Shown one piece after another: positions 8,597 through 18,839 of a stretch of DNA of 51,546 bases. The notes under the pieces were generated by a model, which was not told where the DNA came from, searched no databases, and saw only the letters and a list, made by a program, of their open reading frames with translations. The position numbers and the translations under genes were made by a program. This stretch comes from Nitrospira sp. (GTDB lineage: Bacteria > Nitrospirota > Nitrospiria > Nitrospirales > Nitrospiraceae): assembly GCA_020697375.1 (NCBI GenBank), contig JAJFBJ010000023.1:1-51546 (forward strand). Direction: 5' to 3'. Each line of letters begins with the position of its first letter. The stretch's first letter is position 1.

Positions 8597-9037
8597 TCAG
8601 TCTTGCGGCTTCGCCTTCGCCCGGGACCAGACCATGCCGGTCTGTTCTTTTGCACTGAATCCAAGCCGTTCATAAAATCCAGGCATGCGCGTGCACAACC
8701 AGAACAGCTCGACCTGCTGAAGAGTGGGATGGTCCAAAATTCGCCTGACGATCTCTGTGCCGATCGCCCGGCCTTGATAGTCGCGATCGACGATCACATC
8801 CCAAATCGAGGCGCGATAGACATAGTCGGTCAGGACACGGCCGAACCCGATCAGGCGAGGCCCATCCCAGGCAGAGATAACGACGTCAGTTTGTGCGAGC
8901 ATGGCATGAGCCTGTTCAAGCATACGATGCTTGGCCCAGGGAGCCTGACGGTATAGATGGATCAGTTGTGCAGCGTCGAAATCGTTGCGGTCGGAAAACG
9001 TGATGGCTCGTTTGCCGGTCTTGAGAGCGGGAGGCAT
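8597..9037 (-). CDS. GNAT family N-acetyltransferase
   Basis: 146 residues, the usual size of a single-domain GNAT. The acetyl-CoA binding motif A is seen as VIVDRDYQGRAIGTEIVRRI (about residues 81-100), a Q/R-x-x-G-x-G/A-type loop followed by the pyrophosphate-binding helix. Strand beta4 is RLIGFGRVLTD, and the C-terminal LGF and MVW motifs (YERLGFSAKEQTGMVW) follow the YaaT/YhbS-like pattern. The substrate cannot be predicted. It stands alone on the minus strand and is transcribed away from the zinc-ribbon gene. Confidence 0.85.
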   Translation of the reverse strand: MPPALKTGKRAITFSDRNDFDAAQLIHLYRQAPWAKHRMLEQAHAMLAQTDVVISAWDGPRLIGFGRVLTDYVYRASIWDVIVDRDYQGRAIGTEIVRRILDHPTLQQVELFWLCTRMPGFYERLGFSAKEQTGMVWSRAKAKPQD

Positions 9038-9102
9038 CTTGTACTAAATTATTCCCTCCGATCCATGGGAACTGGGCCAAACCGTAGTGTAAGGGGAAGA
9101 AC

Positions 9103-9282
9103 ATGGGAACGCAAGTAAGAAGCTGTCCGAAGTGCTTTCAACTGATGTGGCTCAAGCAAGATCATTATGACGTGATCGACGAAGAGACCATCCGCACCAA
9201 GTGCCCGCACTGCGGGTCGACTGTTCGCTTTCGGCTGGTGACGGCCGGCGAAACTGCCGCAGGACCTAAAATGGGACACTGA
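9103..9282 (+). CDS. Small zinc-ribbon protein, 59 residues
   Basis: A short gene with a strong ribosome site (AAGGGGAAG at 9091-9099) before ATG at 9103 and a TGA stop at 9280-9282. The product has two CxxC knuckles, C8-PK-C11 and C34-PH-C37, separated by 22 residues that include a KQDHYDVIDEET stretch. This is the architecture of a zinc ribbon such as MJ0042-type or DksA-like mini-domains. It lacks any additional domain. It may act as a nucleic-acid or protein adaptor, but no function is known. It starts 65 bases from the start of the divergent GNAT gene. Confidence 0.75.
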   Translation: MGTQVRSCPKCFQLMWLKQDHYDVIDEETIRTKCPHCGSTVRFRLVTAGETAAGPKMGH

Positions 9283-9338
9283 CTCGTGCAGGCGAATGGT
9301 GAGTTATGAAGGGGAAATGATGAATGTGCGGATCGTGC

Positions 9339-9371
9339 AATTCATAATTCAGCATTCAGCTTTCACCATTC
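9339..9371. repeat. Degenerate ATTCA micro-repeat
   Basis: Irregular iterations of ATTCATAATTCAGCATTCAGC-like words lie in the gap between the zinc-ribbon gene and the next gene. A similar low-complexity stretch lies before atpG's end at 15581-15613. These AT-rich words contrast with the GC-rich surroundings. They could be slippage products or part of a dispersed family. Confidence 0.35.
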
Positions 9372-9378
9372 GACTAAG

Positions 9379-9801
9379 CTACATTCCTCGTCCCGCGCCT
9401 TCCAACTCCGGTTGACTGCCAGGTAGAATCTTGATCAACGCCGCCCGGTACTCGCCCATCCGCGTTTCCTCCGCCCGATTCATAATGATTTCCTGGTCCC
9501 GGTGCATGCGGTCCACTTGATCGAGGACCGCCAGAAGCGGCTGGACCGTGCCCAGCACATTGCCGACCTCGAACGCCTCCAGTGATTCGATCAAATAGTC
9601 CTGCAACCCTTTGAATGGAGAGCGGCTGCTTTGCTCGCGGAAGCGCGACAGCGCCTGTTCGAAGACTTCAATGGCTTCTGGTTTTGGCCTGATTCCGCTC
9701 GGCATCGCCGTGAGATGCACAACCGGCGGCAGCTTGGATGCATAGCCCTTCAGTTGTGCGATCAACTCGCCAAGCAGATCGAGAACGGCATTCGTTTGCA
9801 C
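9379..9801 (-). CDS. Hypothetical all-helical protein
   Basis: 140 residues with no recognised domain. It is predicted largely helical: N-terminal NAVLDLLGELIAQLKGYASKL, then a proline-containing stretch (MPSGIRPKPEAIEVFEQAL), and a long helical C-terminal half ending in a Gly-rich tail. No signal peptide, membrane segment or metal motif is seen. It lies 55 bases downstream of the pseudouridine synthase gene on the same strand and could be its operon partner. Coding is supported by length, amphipathic pattern and fit between neighbours, not by family recognition. Confidence 0.6.
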   Translation of the reverse strand: MQTNAVLDLLGELIAQLKGYASKLPPVVHLTAMPSGIRPKPEAIEVFEQALSRFREQSSRSPFKGLQDYLIESLEAFEVGNVLGTVQPLLAVLDQVDRMHRDQEIIMNRAEETRMGEYRAALIKILPGSQPELEGAGRGM

Positions 9802-9856
9802 CTTCGTCTCTCCTCAGTCTCGCCGACGGTGTTGTAGGCATCATCCTGTATCACCT

Positions 9857-10873
9857 TCATGCTCCGTTCTCGACCCGCCCCTGACGAGCCATCGCGAATG
9901 CGAGAAAATCCTGCACCCCCTGCATATCAGGGGGACAAGGGACCTCGAATCGACGAAACTCTCCGCCTGTGGGATGGGTGAACCCCAGAACGCGAGCATG
10001 CAGCATGACCCTGGGGATGGCTAGTCCCTGCACGGTCATCACTTTGGATCCGCCGTAGGTCTGGTCACCCAAGATCGGATGCTTGATCGATGCCAGGTGT
10101 ACGCGCAACTGGTGAGTTCGCCCGGTTCTAGGCGAAAGCCGTACATGGGCGGCTATCCTGCCGTAACGCAAATCGACTTGGTATTCGGTCGCCGATTGCT
10201 TCGGTTTGGTCGTGTGTGACGAAAACTTCTTTCGCTCTTTTGTATCCCGGCCAATGGCAAGTTCGATGAGACCATGTCCCTTCCTGGGCACATTCCAAAT
10301 CAGAGCCTCGTACAGACGTGTGATCGTATGCAGCTTGAATTGGGCCGCAAGCGCGCGATGCGCTTGATCGGTCTTGGCGATGACCATCACGCCGGATGTT
10401 TCCTTATCCAACCGATGGACGAGGCCGGGACGTTCCTTGCCTCCGATCTGTGACGGCGAAACGCCAGATGTCGAAAAATGATACAGCAATGCATTGACCA
10501 AGGTCCCTGACCAATTGCCTGGCGCTGGATGAACCACGAGCCCAGCCGGCTTGTTGAGCACCAGCAGAACGGCATCTTCATACAGGATGTCGAATGGAAT
10601 GGCCTCAGGTTGAAGGTCGAGCGGTTCCGGCCTCGGAACTTCCAACCTGATGCGATCCCCCGGCTTTATTTTCCGGCTCGACCTCGTCGCCCGTCCATTG
10701 ATTTGGATCCGTCCTTCCTCGATCAATCGCTGTAACGCCGATCGGGAAAACGCCGGATCACGGTTAGCAAGGAACAGATCGATCCGTTTCGATGATTCAC
10801 CGGCAGTAACGAGGAATTCGACCGGCGTCGTGGTAAATCTTGTCCACAAGTCGTCAACATGTGGTTGCGACAT
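9857..10873 (-). CDS. rluD: RluD-type 23S rRNA pseudouridine synthase
   Basis: Isomerises uridine to pseudouridine in 23S rRNA, cytosolic. The 338 residues comprise an N-terminal S4 RNA-binding domain (about 28-80, with the SALQRLIEEGRIQING core) and a PseudoU_synth_2 catalytic domain. The catalytic Asp156 lies in GLVHRLDKETSG, preceded by LNKPAGLVVHP and followed by the RTHQLRVHLA motif. The second copy at 11780-12733 is a close paralogue, so the target split (RluD 1911/1915/1917 versus other sites) cannot be decided. The start has only a weak AGAAAAGAA ribosome site, and a promoter candidate lies 25-53 bases upstream. Confidence 0.9.
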   Translation of the reverse strand: MSQPHVDDLWTRFTTTPVEFLVTAGESSKRIDLFLANRDPAFSRSALQRLIEEGRIQINGRATRSSRKIKPGDRIRLEVPRPEPLDLQPEAIPFDILYEDAVLLVLNKPAGLVVHPAPGNWSGTLVNALLYHFSTSGVSPSQIGGKERPGLVHRLDKETSGVMVIAKTDQAHRALAAQFKLHTITRLYEALIWNVPRKGHGLIELAIGRDTKERKKFSSHTTKPKQSATEYQVDLRYGRIAAHVRLSPRTGRTHQLRVHLASIKHPILGDQTYGGSKVMTVQGLAIPRVMLHARVLGFTHPTGGEFRRFEVPCPPDMQGVQDFLAFAMARQGRVENGA

Positions 10874-10897
10874 TTCTTTTCTCGCGTCGATCTGCAG

Positions 10898-10926
10898 ACT
10901 ATGGCGCGCAGGTCCATTTCCGTCAA
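10898..10926 (-). promoter_or_regulatory. Likely sigma70 promoter of the first pseudouridine synthase gene
   Basis: On the minus strand, TTGACG (10921-10926) and CATAGT (10898-10903) are separated by 17 bases, and the start codon of the gene is 25 bases downstream. Both hexamers are good matches and the spacing is ideal. Confidence 0.55.
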
Positions 10927-11106
10927 TATGGCCGTCAACTTCACAGAATAATTCTGGAGATTGTCATGCCGGCGTGACCTATCGACTGGGATTTCTGACA
11001 AAAATCCAGCAATTAGATGGGACGACCTTCTTCTCTGAACTGGCATTTGAATTGCTTTCTTATCAATGCTGTTCCGACTCGAGAGTTTGGAGATTGCGAC
11101 CATCTT

Positions 11107-11592
11107 ATGGCCGGCCACTTTATCCACAGAATCCTCAGAAAACTCACAGGGAACAGTGAGCCATCTGCTTTCCGCCATGAATTGCCTGTGAACAACGACT
11201 TTGAACGGCTGTCGTCCCGGCCTCGGAGCGATCGCCGGATCGATGTTCGATTTGCCGTCAGAAGCCCCTGCATCTATGAATTGGTTGAAGGGCAGGGGGA
11301 AGAAGCCTGTACCGTCCGCGGCAAGGCCTATTCCTTGAACATTAGTGTGGGGGGCATTCTTTTGTTGCTCGATCGGAAACCGGACAAGGCACAGCTTGTA
11401 GCCATCTATAACCCCGCGCTGCAACAGCACCTTGACGGGCCCCGATTTGAAGTCCGATGGTCCATGCCACTCCCGTTCGGGAAGACCCCTGAGCGATATC
11501 TTGCCGGCTGCCACCTGACATTCGGAAGATTTCCTTACTTTCTCGTCCAGCGTCACCACATCGATCAAAATATTTCAGGTCTTCCGCTGTAA
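11107..11592 (+). CDS. PilZ domain protein
   Basis: A probable cyclic di-GMP receptor of 161 residues. From the ATG at 11107 the two PilZ signatures are RRIDVR (43-48, matching RxxxR) and NISVGG (78-83, matching D/NxSxxG), with a beta-rich core between and after. The ATG at 11107 is preferred to one at 11017 because TTTGGAGAT lies about 12 bases before it and the extra N-terminal residues of the longer form look non-coding. The gene sits between two minus-strand pseudouridine synthase genes, so it is transcribed alone. No output domain is attached, which suggests action by protein-protein contact. Presence of a GGDEF enzyme in the window makes c-di-GMP signalling credible. Confidence 0.75.
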   Translation: MAGHFIHRILRKLTGNSEPSAFRHELPVNNDFERLSSRPRSDRRIDVRFAVRSPCIYELVEGQGEEACTVRGKAYSLNISVGGILLLLDRKPDKAQLVAIYNPALQQHLDGPRFEVRWSMPLPFGKTPERYLAGCHLTFGRFPYFLVQRHHIDQNISGLPL

Positions 11593-11779
11593 GCGTTTCT
11601 CCTTCCAGGGCTCACGTTCGTCCGATCGACTGTCATGTCCCCAAGCTTCTTATCGAGGCGGGCAGGCCCAACCTCGCCCGCTTTGCCAGCACAAGACCAC
11701 CATCTTAAGCCTTGAGATGGAAACGTCGCAGGCATTTGCGGACATCACAACGTGGCGGGCATCCGCCTGGAATGTGAAA

Positions 11780-12733
11780 TCATTGAGCGCCGACGCATGG
11801 GTGTTTGTCCAGGAGCGCCGCAAGATAGAGCGCATGATGCAAAGAGTCAAAATCCTGCGGAGGGGGGACCGTAAATTCATGATATAGGTGATCGGTTGGA
11901 TGCGTGAACCCCAGCATCCTTGCATGTAACATGACCCTTGGAATCGCGTACTCCTTGATCACGCCGATGTTATTTCCCCCATACAGCATGTACCCGAGAA
12001 TGGGATGGCCGATCGCGTGAAGATGGGTTCGTATTTGATGTGTGCGACCTGTATGGGGGACCAATAGCATACGGGCAGCGAGCGCCCCAAAACACGCTTC
12101 GACATGATACTGCGTTCTTGATGCCTTGGGTTGAGACGTGCGGATCGAAGTCCGTTGCGGATTCTGCCGATCCGGGCCGATCGAGAGTTCGATCCGGCCC
12201 GCTCGTTGCTCCGGCACACCCCACACGAGTGCCTCATATTGACGGTTGATGGAATGGCTTTCGAACTGTCTTGCCAGGCCCCGATGGGCATCCCTTGTCT
12301 TAGCGACGACCATCACTCCCGATGTATCCTTGTCCAATCGATGGACAAGGCCGGGCATGGCCCCATCGCTCATTTTGGCACAATGGTCGAGCAGCGCGTT
12401 CAGCAAGGTATTGGACCAATGTCCCGGCGACGGATGAACCACGACCCCGGCTGGTTTATTCAGCACCAGGCACGAGTGATCTTCGAACAAAATCTCGAGC
12501 GACGTCGTCTGTCCGGCGAGCCGTAACGGCGCCGCCTGCGGGGAATCGAAAGCGACCACATCGCCTGCCTTGATTCTCTGGCTCGGCTTGGCCGGCCGAT
12601 CGTTGATCCTCACCCAGCCTGACGCAATCATGCGTTGCAAGGCAGCGCGCGAAAGTTTCGGCTGGCGGTAGACCAGAAAGAGGTCCAAGCGTTTTGACTG
12701 CTCACCGGCGGAGATATGAAATTCTGTTTGCAT
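11780..12733 (-). CDS. RluA/RluD family pseudouridine synthase, second copy
   Basis: A 317-residue paralogue of the neighbouring synthase with the same layout. An S4 domain lies at about 12-60 (RAALQRMIASGWVRIND), then LNKPAGVVVHPSPGHW, catalytic Asp134 in GLVHRLDKDTSG and RTHQIRTHLHAIGHPILG. It lacks the N-terminal extension of about 15 residues found in the first copy. Both copies keep all catalytic elements, so both are probably active on different rRNA or tRNA positions. It is divergent from the haem-protein gene. The substrate is not predictable from the sequence. Confidence 0.88.
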   Translation of the reverse strand: MQTEFHISAGEQSKRLDLFLVYRQPKLSRAALQRMIASGWVRINDRPAKPSQRIKAGDVVAFDSPQAAPLRLAGQTTSLEILFEDHSCLVLNKPAGVVVHPSPGHWSNTLLNALLDHCAKMSDGAMPGLVHRLDKDTSGVMVVAKTRDAHRGLARQFESHSINRQYEALVWGVPEQRAGRIELSIGPDRQNPQRTSIRTSQPKASRTQYHVEACFGALAARMLLVPHTGRTHQIRTHLHAIGHPILGYMLYGGNNIGVIKEYAIPRVMLHARMLGFTHPTDHLYHEFTVPPPQDFDSLHHALYLAALLDKHPCVGAQ

Positions 12734-12790
12734 GATTCCGACACGCTACGGCAATGCGGCTGGGGAATGCAATTGGAGAGAACCGGCGGA

Positions 12791-12819
12791 TTGCCTCCAC
12801 CTGGGAATCGGCCTATGCT
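12791..12819 (+). promoter_or_regulatory. Likely promoter of the Tll0287-like gene
   Basis: TTGCCT (12791-12796) and TATGCT (12814-12819) are 17 bases apart. The gene's AAGGAGG ribosome site and ATG follow at 12863, leaving a leader of about 35 bases. Confidence 0.5.
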
Positions 12820-12862
12820 GGAAATGGGAGGCCGCTTCGGCTCACGATAAGGAGGTTCGCCC

Positions 12863-13441
12863 ATGAAGAGGAGATCGGCTTTAGTCGCAATGTGCCTGGC
12901 ACTTGTCTTTGGGCTTACGACTGTCGGAGAGGCAGCGGACCCGCCGGGCATCCCGCCGGAAACAGTGGCAGACTATCTTCATGCCGTGATCGAATCCGAC
13001 CGGACCTTTTATACCGTCCACGTCGTCGAGCGGATGCAAAAACTGGGAAGTACCAGCGCGGCAGAAACGTGGCGCGCCGACAAGGCAACGTTGCCGCTCC
13101 CGGCGCAGTTCCTTCGGGAAGCCAACGAATTGGCCACCTTGACCGGAACGAATATTCGCTACCGCCTATTGAGCCTGTGGCCGATCAATGCTCGCAACGC
13201 ACCGGCAAGCGACTCAGAACGTCAAAATTTGGAGGCCGTGCGGCAACATCCCGAACGAGCTGCCACCAACAGAGTAGAAGTCGAGGGCCATTCGTACTTT
13301 CAAGCCATCTACGCCGACCGTGCAGTGACCCAGGCCTGCATCGGTTGCCACAACAGTCACCCGCAAAGCCCTAAGAAAGATTTTAGGATAAACGACGTCA
13401 TGGGTGGCTTGGTGATCGAGTTTCCGCTGAATCGAGAGTAG
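12863..13441 (+). CDS. Exported Tll0287-like (DUF3365) c-type haem protein
   Basis: 192 residues with a cleavable signal peptide (MKRRSALVAMCLALVFGLTT, cleaved near GEAA). The mature protein is a Tll0287-like/DUF3365 domain, a PAS-like extracytoplasmic sensor fold. A single haem c attachment motif is present, CIGCH (C159, C162, H163), followed by NSHP as in the family. Characterised relatives bind haem covalently and are thought to sense redox state or gases, often fused to kinases; here the domain stands alone. A strong AAGGAGG ribosome site lies before the ATG. Maturation needs a cytochrome c biogenesis system, which is not in the window. Confidence 0.88.
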   Translation: MKRRSALVAMCLALVFGLTTVGEAADPPGIPPETVADYLHAVIESDRTFYTVHVVERMQKLGSTSAAETWRADKATLPLPAQFLREANELATLTGTNIRYRLLSLWPINARNAPASDSERQNLEAVRQHPERAATNRVEVEGHSYFQAIYADRAVTQACIGCHNSHPQSPKKDFRINDVMGGLVIEFPLNRE

Positions 13442-13523
13442 GCGCTTGGCCGAACGAAGCTCGCCGCCAGAACATACACATGACAGCATATTGGGAACAA
13501 AGCGGAGAACCCTGGCGCCTTAC

Positions 13524-13943
13524 TTAGGAATGGCCGCGGCTGGCACGGTCGGCTATTTTCTTTCGAAGGCGCGCCTTTTCGAGACTGACCTGAGCTTCTC
13601 TCAACTCGGAGGGTAGGCCACCGATATGGACGCGTTGTTCTGCTGCTTCCACGGCCTGCCTGGCACGGTCGATATTGATGTCTTCCGCTTTTTCGGCGAT
13701 TTCAGCCATTACGGTCACCTTGACCGGCGTCACCTCAGCATAGCCCCAAAGGATGGACATGTAGTGCCACGCTTCCTGGGCTTTGTAGCGAAGCTCTCCG
13801 ATGCGAAGGCTGGACAAAAAATGGCAGTGGCCAGGCAAGACGCCGAATTCGCCCTCGCTTCCAGGGGCGATGACCTCATCCACCTCCTGGCTCAAGAGCA
13901 ACTTCTCCGGCGTCACGACCTCTAATAAAATCTTTCCAGCCAT
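13524..13943 (-). CDS. atpC: F1Fo ATP synthase epsilon subunit
   Basis: Epsilon subunit of the F1 central stalk. It couples gamma rotation to c-ring rotation and can inhibit ATP hydrolysis through its C-terminal helices. 139 residues: N-terminal beta-sandwich (about 1-85: LEVVTPEKLL, APGSEGEFGVLPGH, GYAEV) and a C-terminal helical hairpin (about 90-135: RARQAVEAAEQRV, then SLEKARLRKKIADRA). It is the last gene of atpHAGDC. Unlike the tight spacing at the other end of the cluster, 130 bases with strong secondary structure separate it from atpD. Confidence 0.96.
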   Translation of the reverse strand: MAGKILLEVVTPEKLLLSQEVDEVIAPGSEGEFGVLPGHCHFLSSLRIGELRYKAQEAWHYMSILWGYAEVTPVKVTVMAEIAEKAEDINIDRARQAVEAAEQRVHIGGLPSELREAQVSLEKARLRKKIADRASRGHS

Positions 13944-13982
13944 TCTTCTTCCTACTTCCTTGTCCTATTTCTACTAGAGAAC

Positions 13983-14065
13983 GGGCCGGGCGTCCTCTAC
14001 TGCGCGCGTCCCACGAGGGTCTTCCGAGACCGCGCGTTTGCGCGAGCAAAGAGGACGCCTGGTCC
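13983..14065 (-). repeat. Large folded element between atpD and atpC
   Basis: A 16-base outer stem (13983-13998 pairing with 14050-14065, 14 Watson-Crick pairs and two G-U/T pairs; core GGCGTCCTCT/AGAGGACGCC) encloses two perfect inner hairpins. One is GGTCT-TCCG-AGACC at 14018-14031, the other CGCGC-GTTT-GCGCG at 14032-14044. The result is a branched structure in the mRNA of the atp operon. There is no T-run, so it is not a standard terminator. It could be an RNA-processing or stability element or a dispersed repeat. Confidence 0.6.
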
Positions 14066-14073
14066 GCCTCTCC

Positions 14074-15613
<1,540 letters not shown>

Positions 15614-16501
15614 TCATTTCAGCGCTTCCGCGCCGCCCACGATGTCCATGAGTTCCTTCGTAATGGCGGCCTGACGCGTCTTATTGTAGTACAGAGTCAC
15701 TTTTTTGATGAGCTGCCCCGCATTGCGAGTCGCCCCGTCCATAGCCGCCATGCGCGCGCCATGTTCCGCCGCCGCCGACTCCAACAGGATGCGGTAAGCC
15801 TGAACTTGAAAATGTTTCGGTACCAGGGCGCTTAGAAGCTCATCTTCATCCGGCTCGAAGAGATAACTTCCGCCGACGGCGGGGCCTTCCGGCGAGCTCA
15901 GCGCTGCCTCAAACTCGATCGCCGCATCGATAGGAAACAGTTTTTCGACGATGACCCGTTGCTGGATCGCGGACTTGAACTCGTTATACACGACATAGAG
16001 CTCATCGAACGTGCCCTTCACGAAATGTTCGGTCAAATCGCCGCCGATGTCGATGGCATGCTCAAAGCTCAGCTTGTCGAAAATCCCGGCCCATTCGTGC
16101 CGGATCGGCCAGGAACGCCGCCGGAAATAGTCTCGACCCTTGCGGCCGATGATGCTGAGATTGACCGTGAGTCCCTGCGCTTCACATTGCCGGACGAACT
16201 CGGCGCTCTTCCGGACGATGTTGCCGTTGAAGCCGCCGCACAGTCCCCGGTCGCTGGTAACGACGAGAACTTCGATGTTCTTTCCCCCGCGCTTCTGCAA
16301 CAAAGGATGAGCAGCGCGATTGACGCGCCGACTGAGATTGCTCAGAACACCGCGCATTTTATGGGCGTACGGGCGCGCAGCCAAAATCCGGTCTTGCGAA
16401 CGCTTGAGCTTCGCCGCCGCGACCATTTTCATCGCTTTGGTAATTTTCTGCGTATTTTTGAAAGCGGCGATTTTTCGCCTGAGGGATTGTAAGCTCGGCA
16501 T
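15614..16501 (-). CDS. atpG: F1Fo ATP synthase gamma subunit
   Basis: Rotating central shaft of F1, 295 residues. The N-terminal coiled-coil helix begins with MPSLQSLRRKIAAFKNTQKI and TKAMKMVAAAKLKRSQ, the typical opening of gamma. The middle Rossmann-like domain has SDRGLCGGFNGNI, and the C-terminal helix carries MDGATRNAGQLIKKVTLYYN and RQAAITKELMDIVGGAEAL. It starts 26 bases after the atpA stop. Confidence 0.97.
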   Translation of the reverse strand: MPSLQSLRRKIAAFKNTQKITKAMKMVAAAKLKRSQDRILAARPYAHKMRGVLSNLSRRVNRAAHPLLQKRGGKNIEVLVVTSDRGLCGGFNGNIVRKSAEFVRQCEAQGLTVNLSIIGRKGRDYFRRRSWPIRHEWAGIFDKLSFEHAIDIGGDLTEHFVKGTFDELYVVYNEFKSAIQQRVIVEKLFPIDAAIEFEAALSSPEGPAVGGSYLFEPDEDELLSALVPKHFQVQAYRILLESAAAEHGARMAAMDGATRNAGQLIKKVTLYYNKTRQAAITKELMDIVGGAEALK

Positions 16502-16527
16502 ATTTTACGGAAGCAGATTTCTCAATC

Positions 16528-18045
<1,518 letters not shown>

Positions 18046-18047
18046 GG

Positions 18048-18587
18048 CTACTCCTTAGTCAACACACGCTGCATGGCGCTCAGTCGGCCCCTAACCGTGC
18101 TGTCTACAACGGTGCTGCCCAGGCGGATATGGAGGCCGGCGACATGTTCGGGTTCGATATGGAAAGTGACATCGACGTCGCGCTTCAAGAGATCGCGCAA
18201 TCTGGTGGTGATCCGATTCTGCTCGGCGGCGGGCAAGGTATCAGCGGATGAGACGAATACTTGCTGAGTTCCTTTGGATGCATCCACGAGCTTGGCGAAT
18301 GCCTCGGCGATGTCCGGGAGGAAATTGACCCGATTCTTTTTCACCAATTGACCCAGAAAATTCTTCCCGATCGGCGGACATCCGAGCCGTGAGGCCAGCT
18401 CGATCAGCACGCCCAATTTATTTTGCTCTGGGAAAGAAGGAGATGCCACGACATGGCGCAATGCGACCGATTGCGTCACCGCTTCTCCCAACCCATGCAA
18501 CGCTACGCGGGTCGCCTCAATGCTTCCGGTATCAAGAAGTTCGAACAGAGCTTGTGCGTATCGACGTGCGACGGCTGTCTTGATCAC
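18048..18587 (-). CDS. atpH: F1Fo ATP synthase delta subunit
   Basis: Peripheral-stalk subunit (OSCP type) joining the top of F1 to the b subunits; 179 residues. The N-terminal helical domain starts [14 protein letters not shown], and the C-terminal domain contains [27 protein letters not shown], whose G-RI-IG--V-D-S pattern is the family signature. It is the first gene of the cluster. No atpB, atpE or atpF precedes it: upstream is a promoter-bearing gap and then mnmA. Confidence 0.95.
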   Translation of the reverse strand: MIKTAVARRYAQALFELLDTGSIEATRVALHGLGEAVTQSVALRHVVASPSFPEQNKLGVLIELASRLGCPPIGKNFLGQLVKKNRVNFLPDIAEAFAKLVDASKGTQQVFVSSADTLPAAEQNRITTRLRDLLKRDVDVTFHIEPEHVAGLHIRLGSTVVDSTVRGRLSAMQRVLTKE

Positions 18588-18665
18588 AATGGGTTTCCGC
18601 TTCGGTATCCGTGTTTTTGATCAAAGGAGAAGCTTTCGTGCGGTGGGCACGACAAAAAGCGCGCC

Positions 18666-18695
18666 AAGGTAGCATTCAGACGCGGGTACTGTCAA
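18666..18695 (-). promoter_or_regulatory. Likely sigma70 promoter of the atpHAGDC operon
   Basis: A perfect -35 TTGACA (18690-18695, minus strand) is followed after 18 bases by TACCTT (18666-18671). The transcript would begin near 18658, leaving a leader of about 70 bases before atpH. This supports transcription of the F1 genes independently of any Fo operon. Confidence 0.6.
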
Positions 18696-18839
18696 GAAGG
18701 TGGGAGGGAATCAAGCATGCGGAAGGCTTTGTTGCCTTGCAAACTCGTGCCTCAGAAAGATCCGTCGATGCGTGCAGCCGAACGGTCACGACACTAGACG
18801 ATGCGAGAGGAAGACATTGGGGAAAATGGCCGATCACTA

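Noticed and set aside
10723..11568. 281-codon minus-strand frame over the PilZ gene
   Set aside because: The plus strand has both PilZ signatures. The antisense product shows no domain and overlaps the start of the pseudouridine synthase gene.
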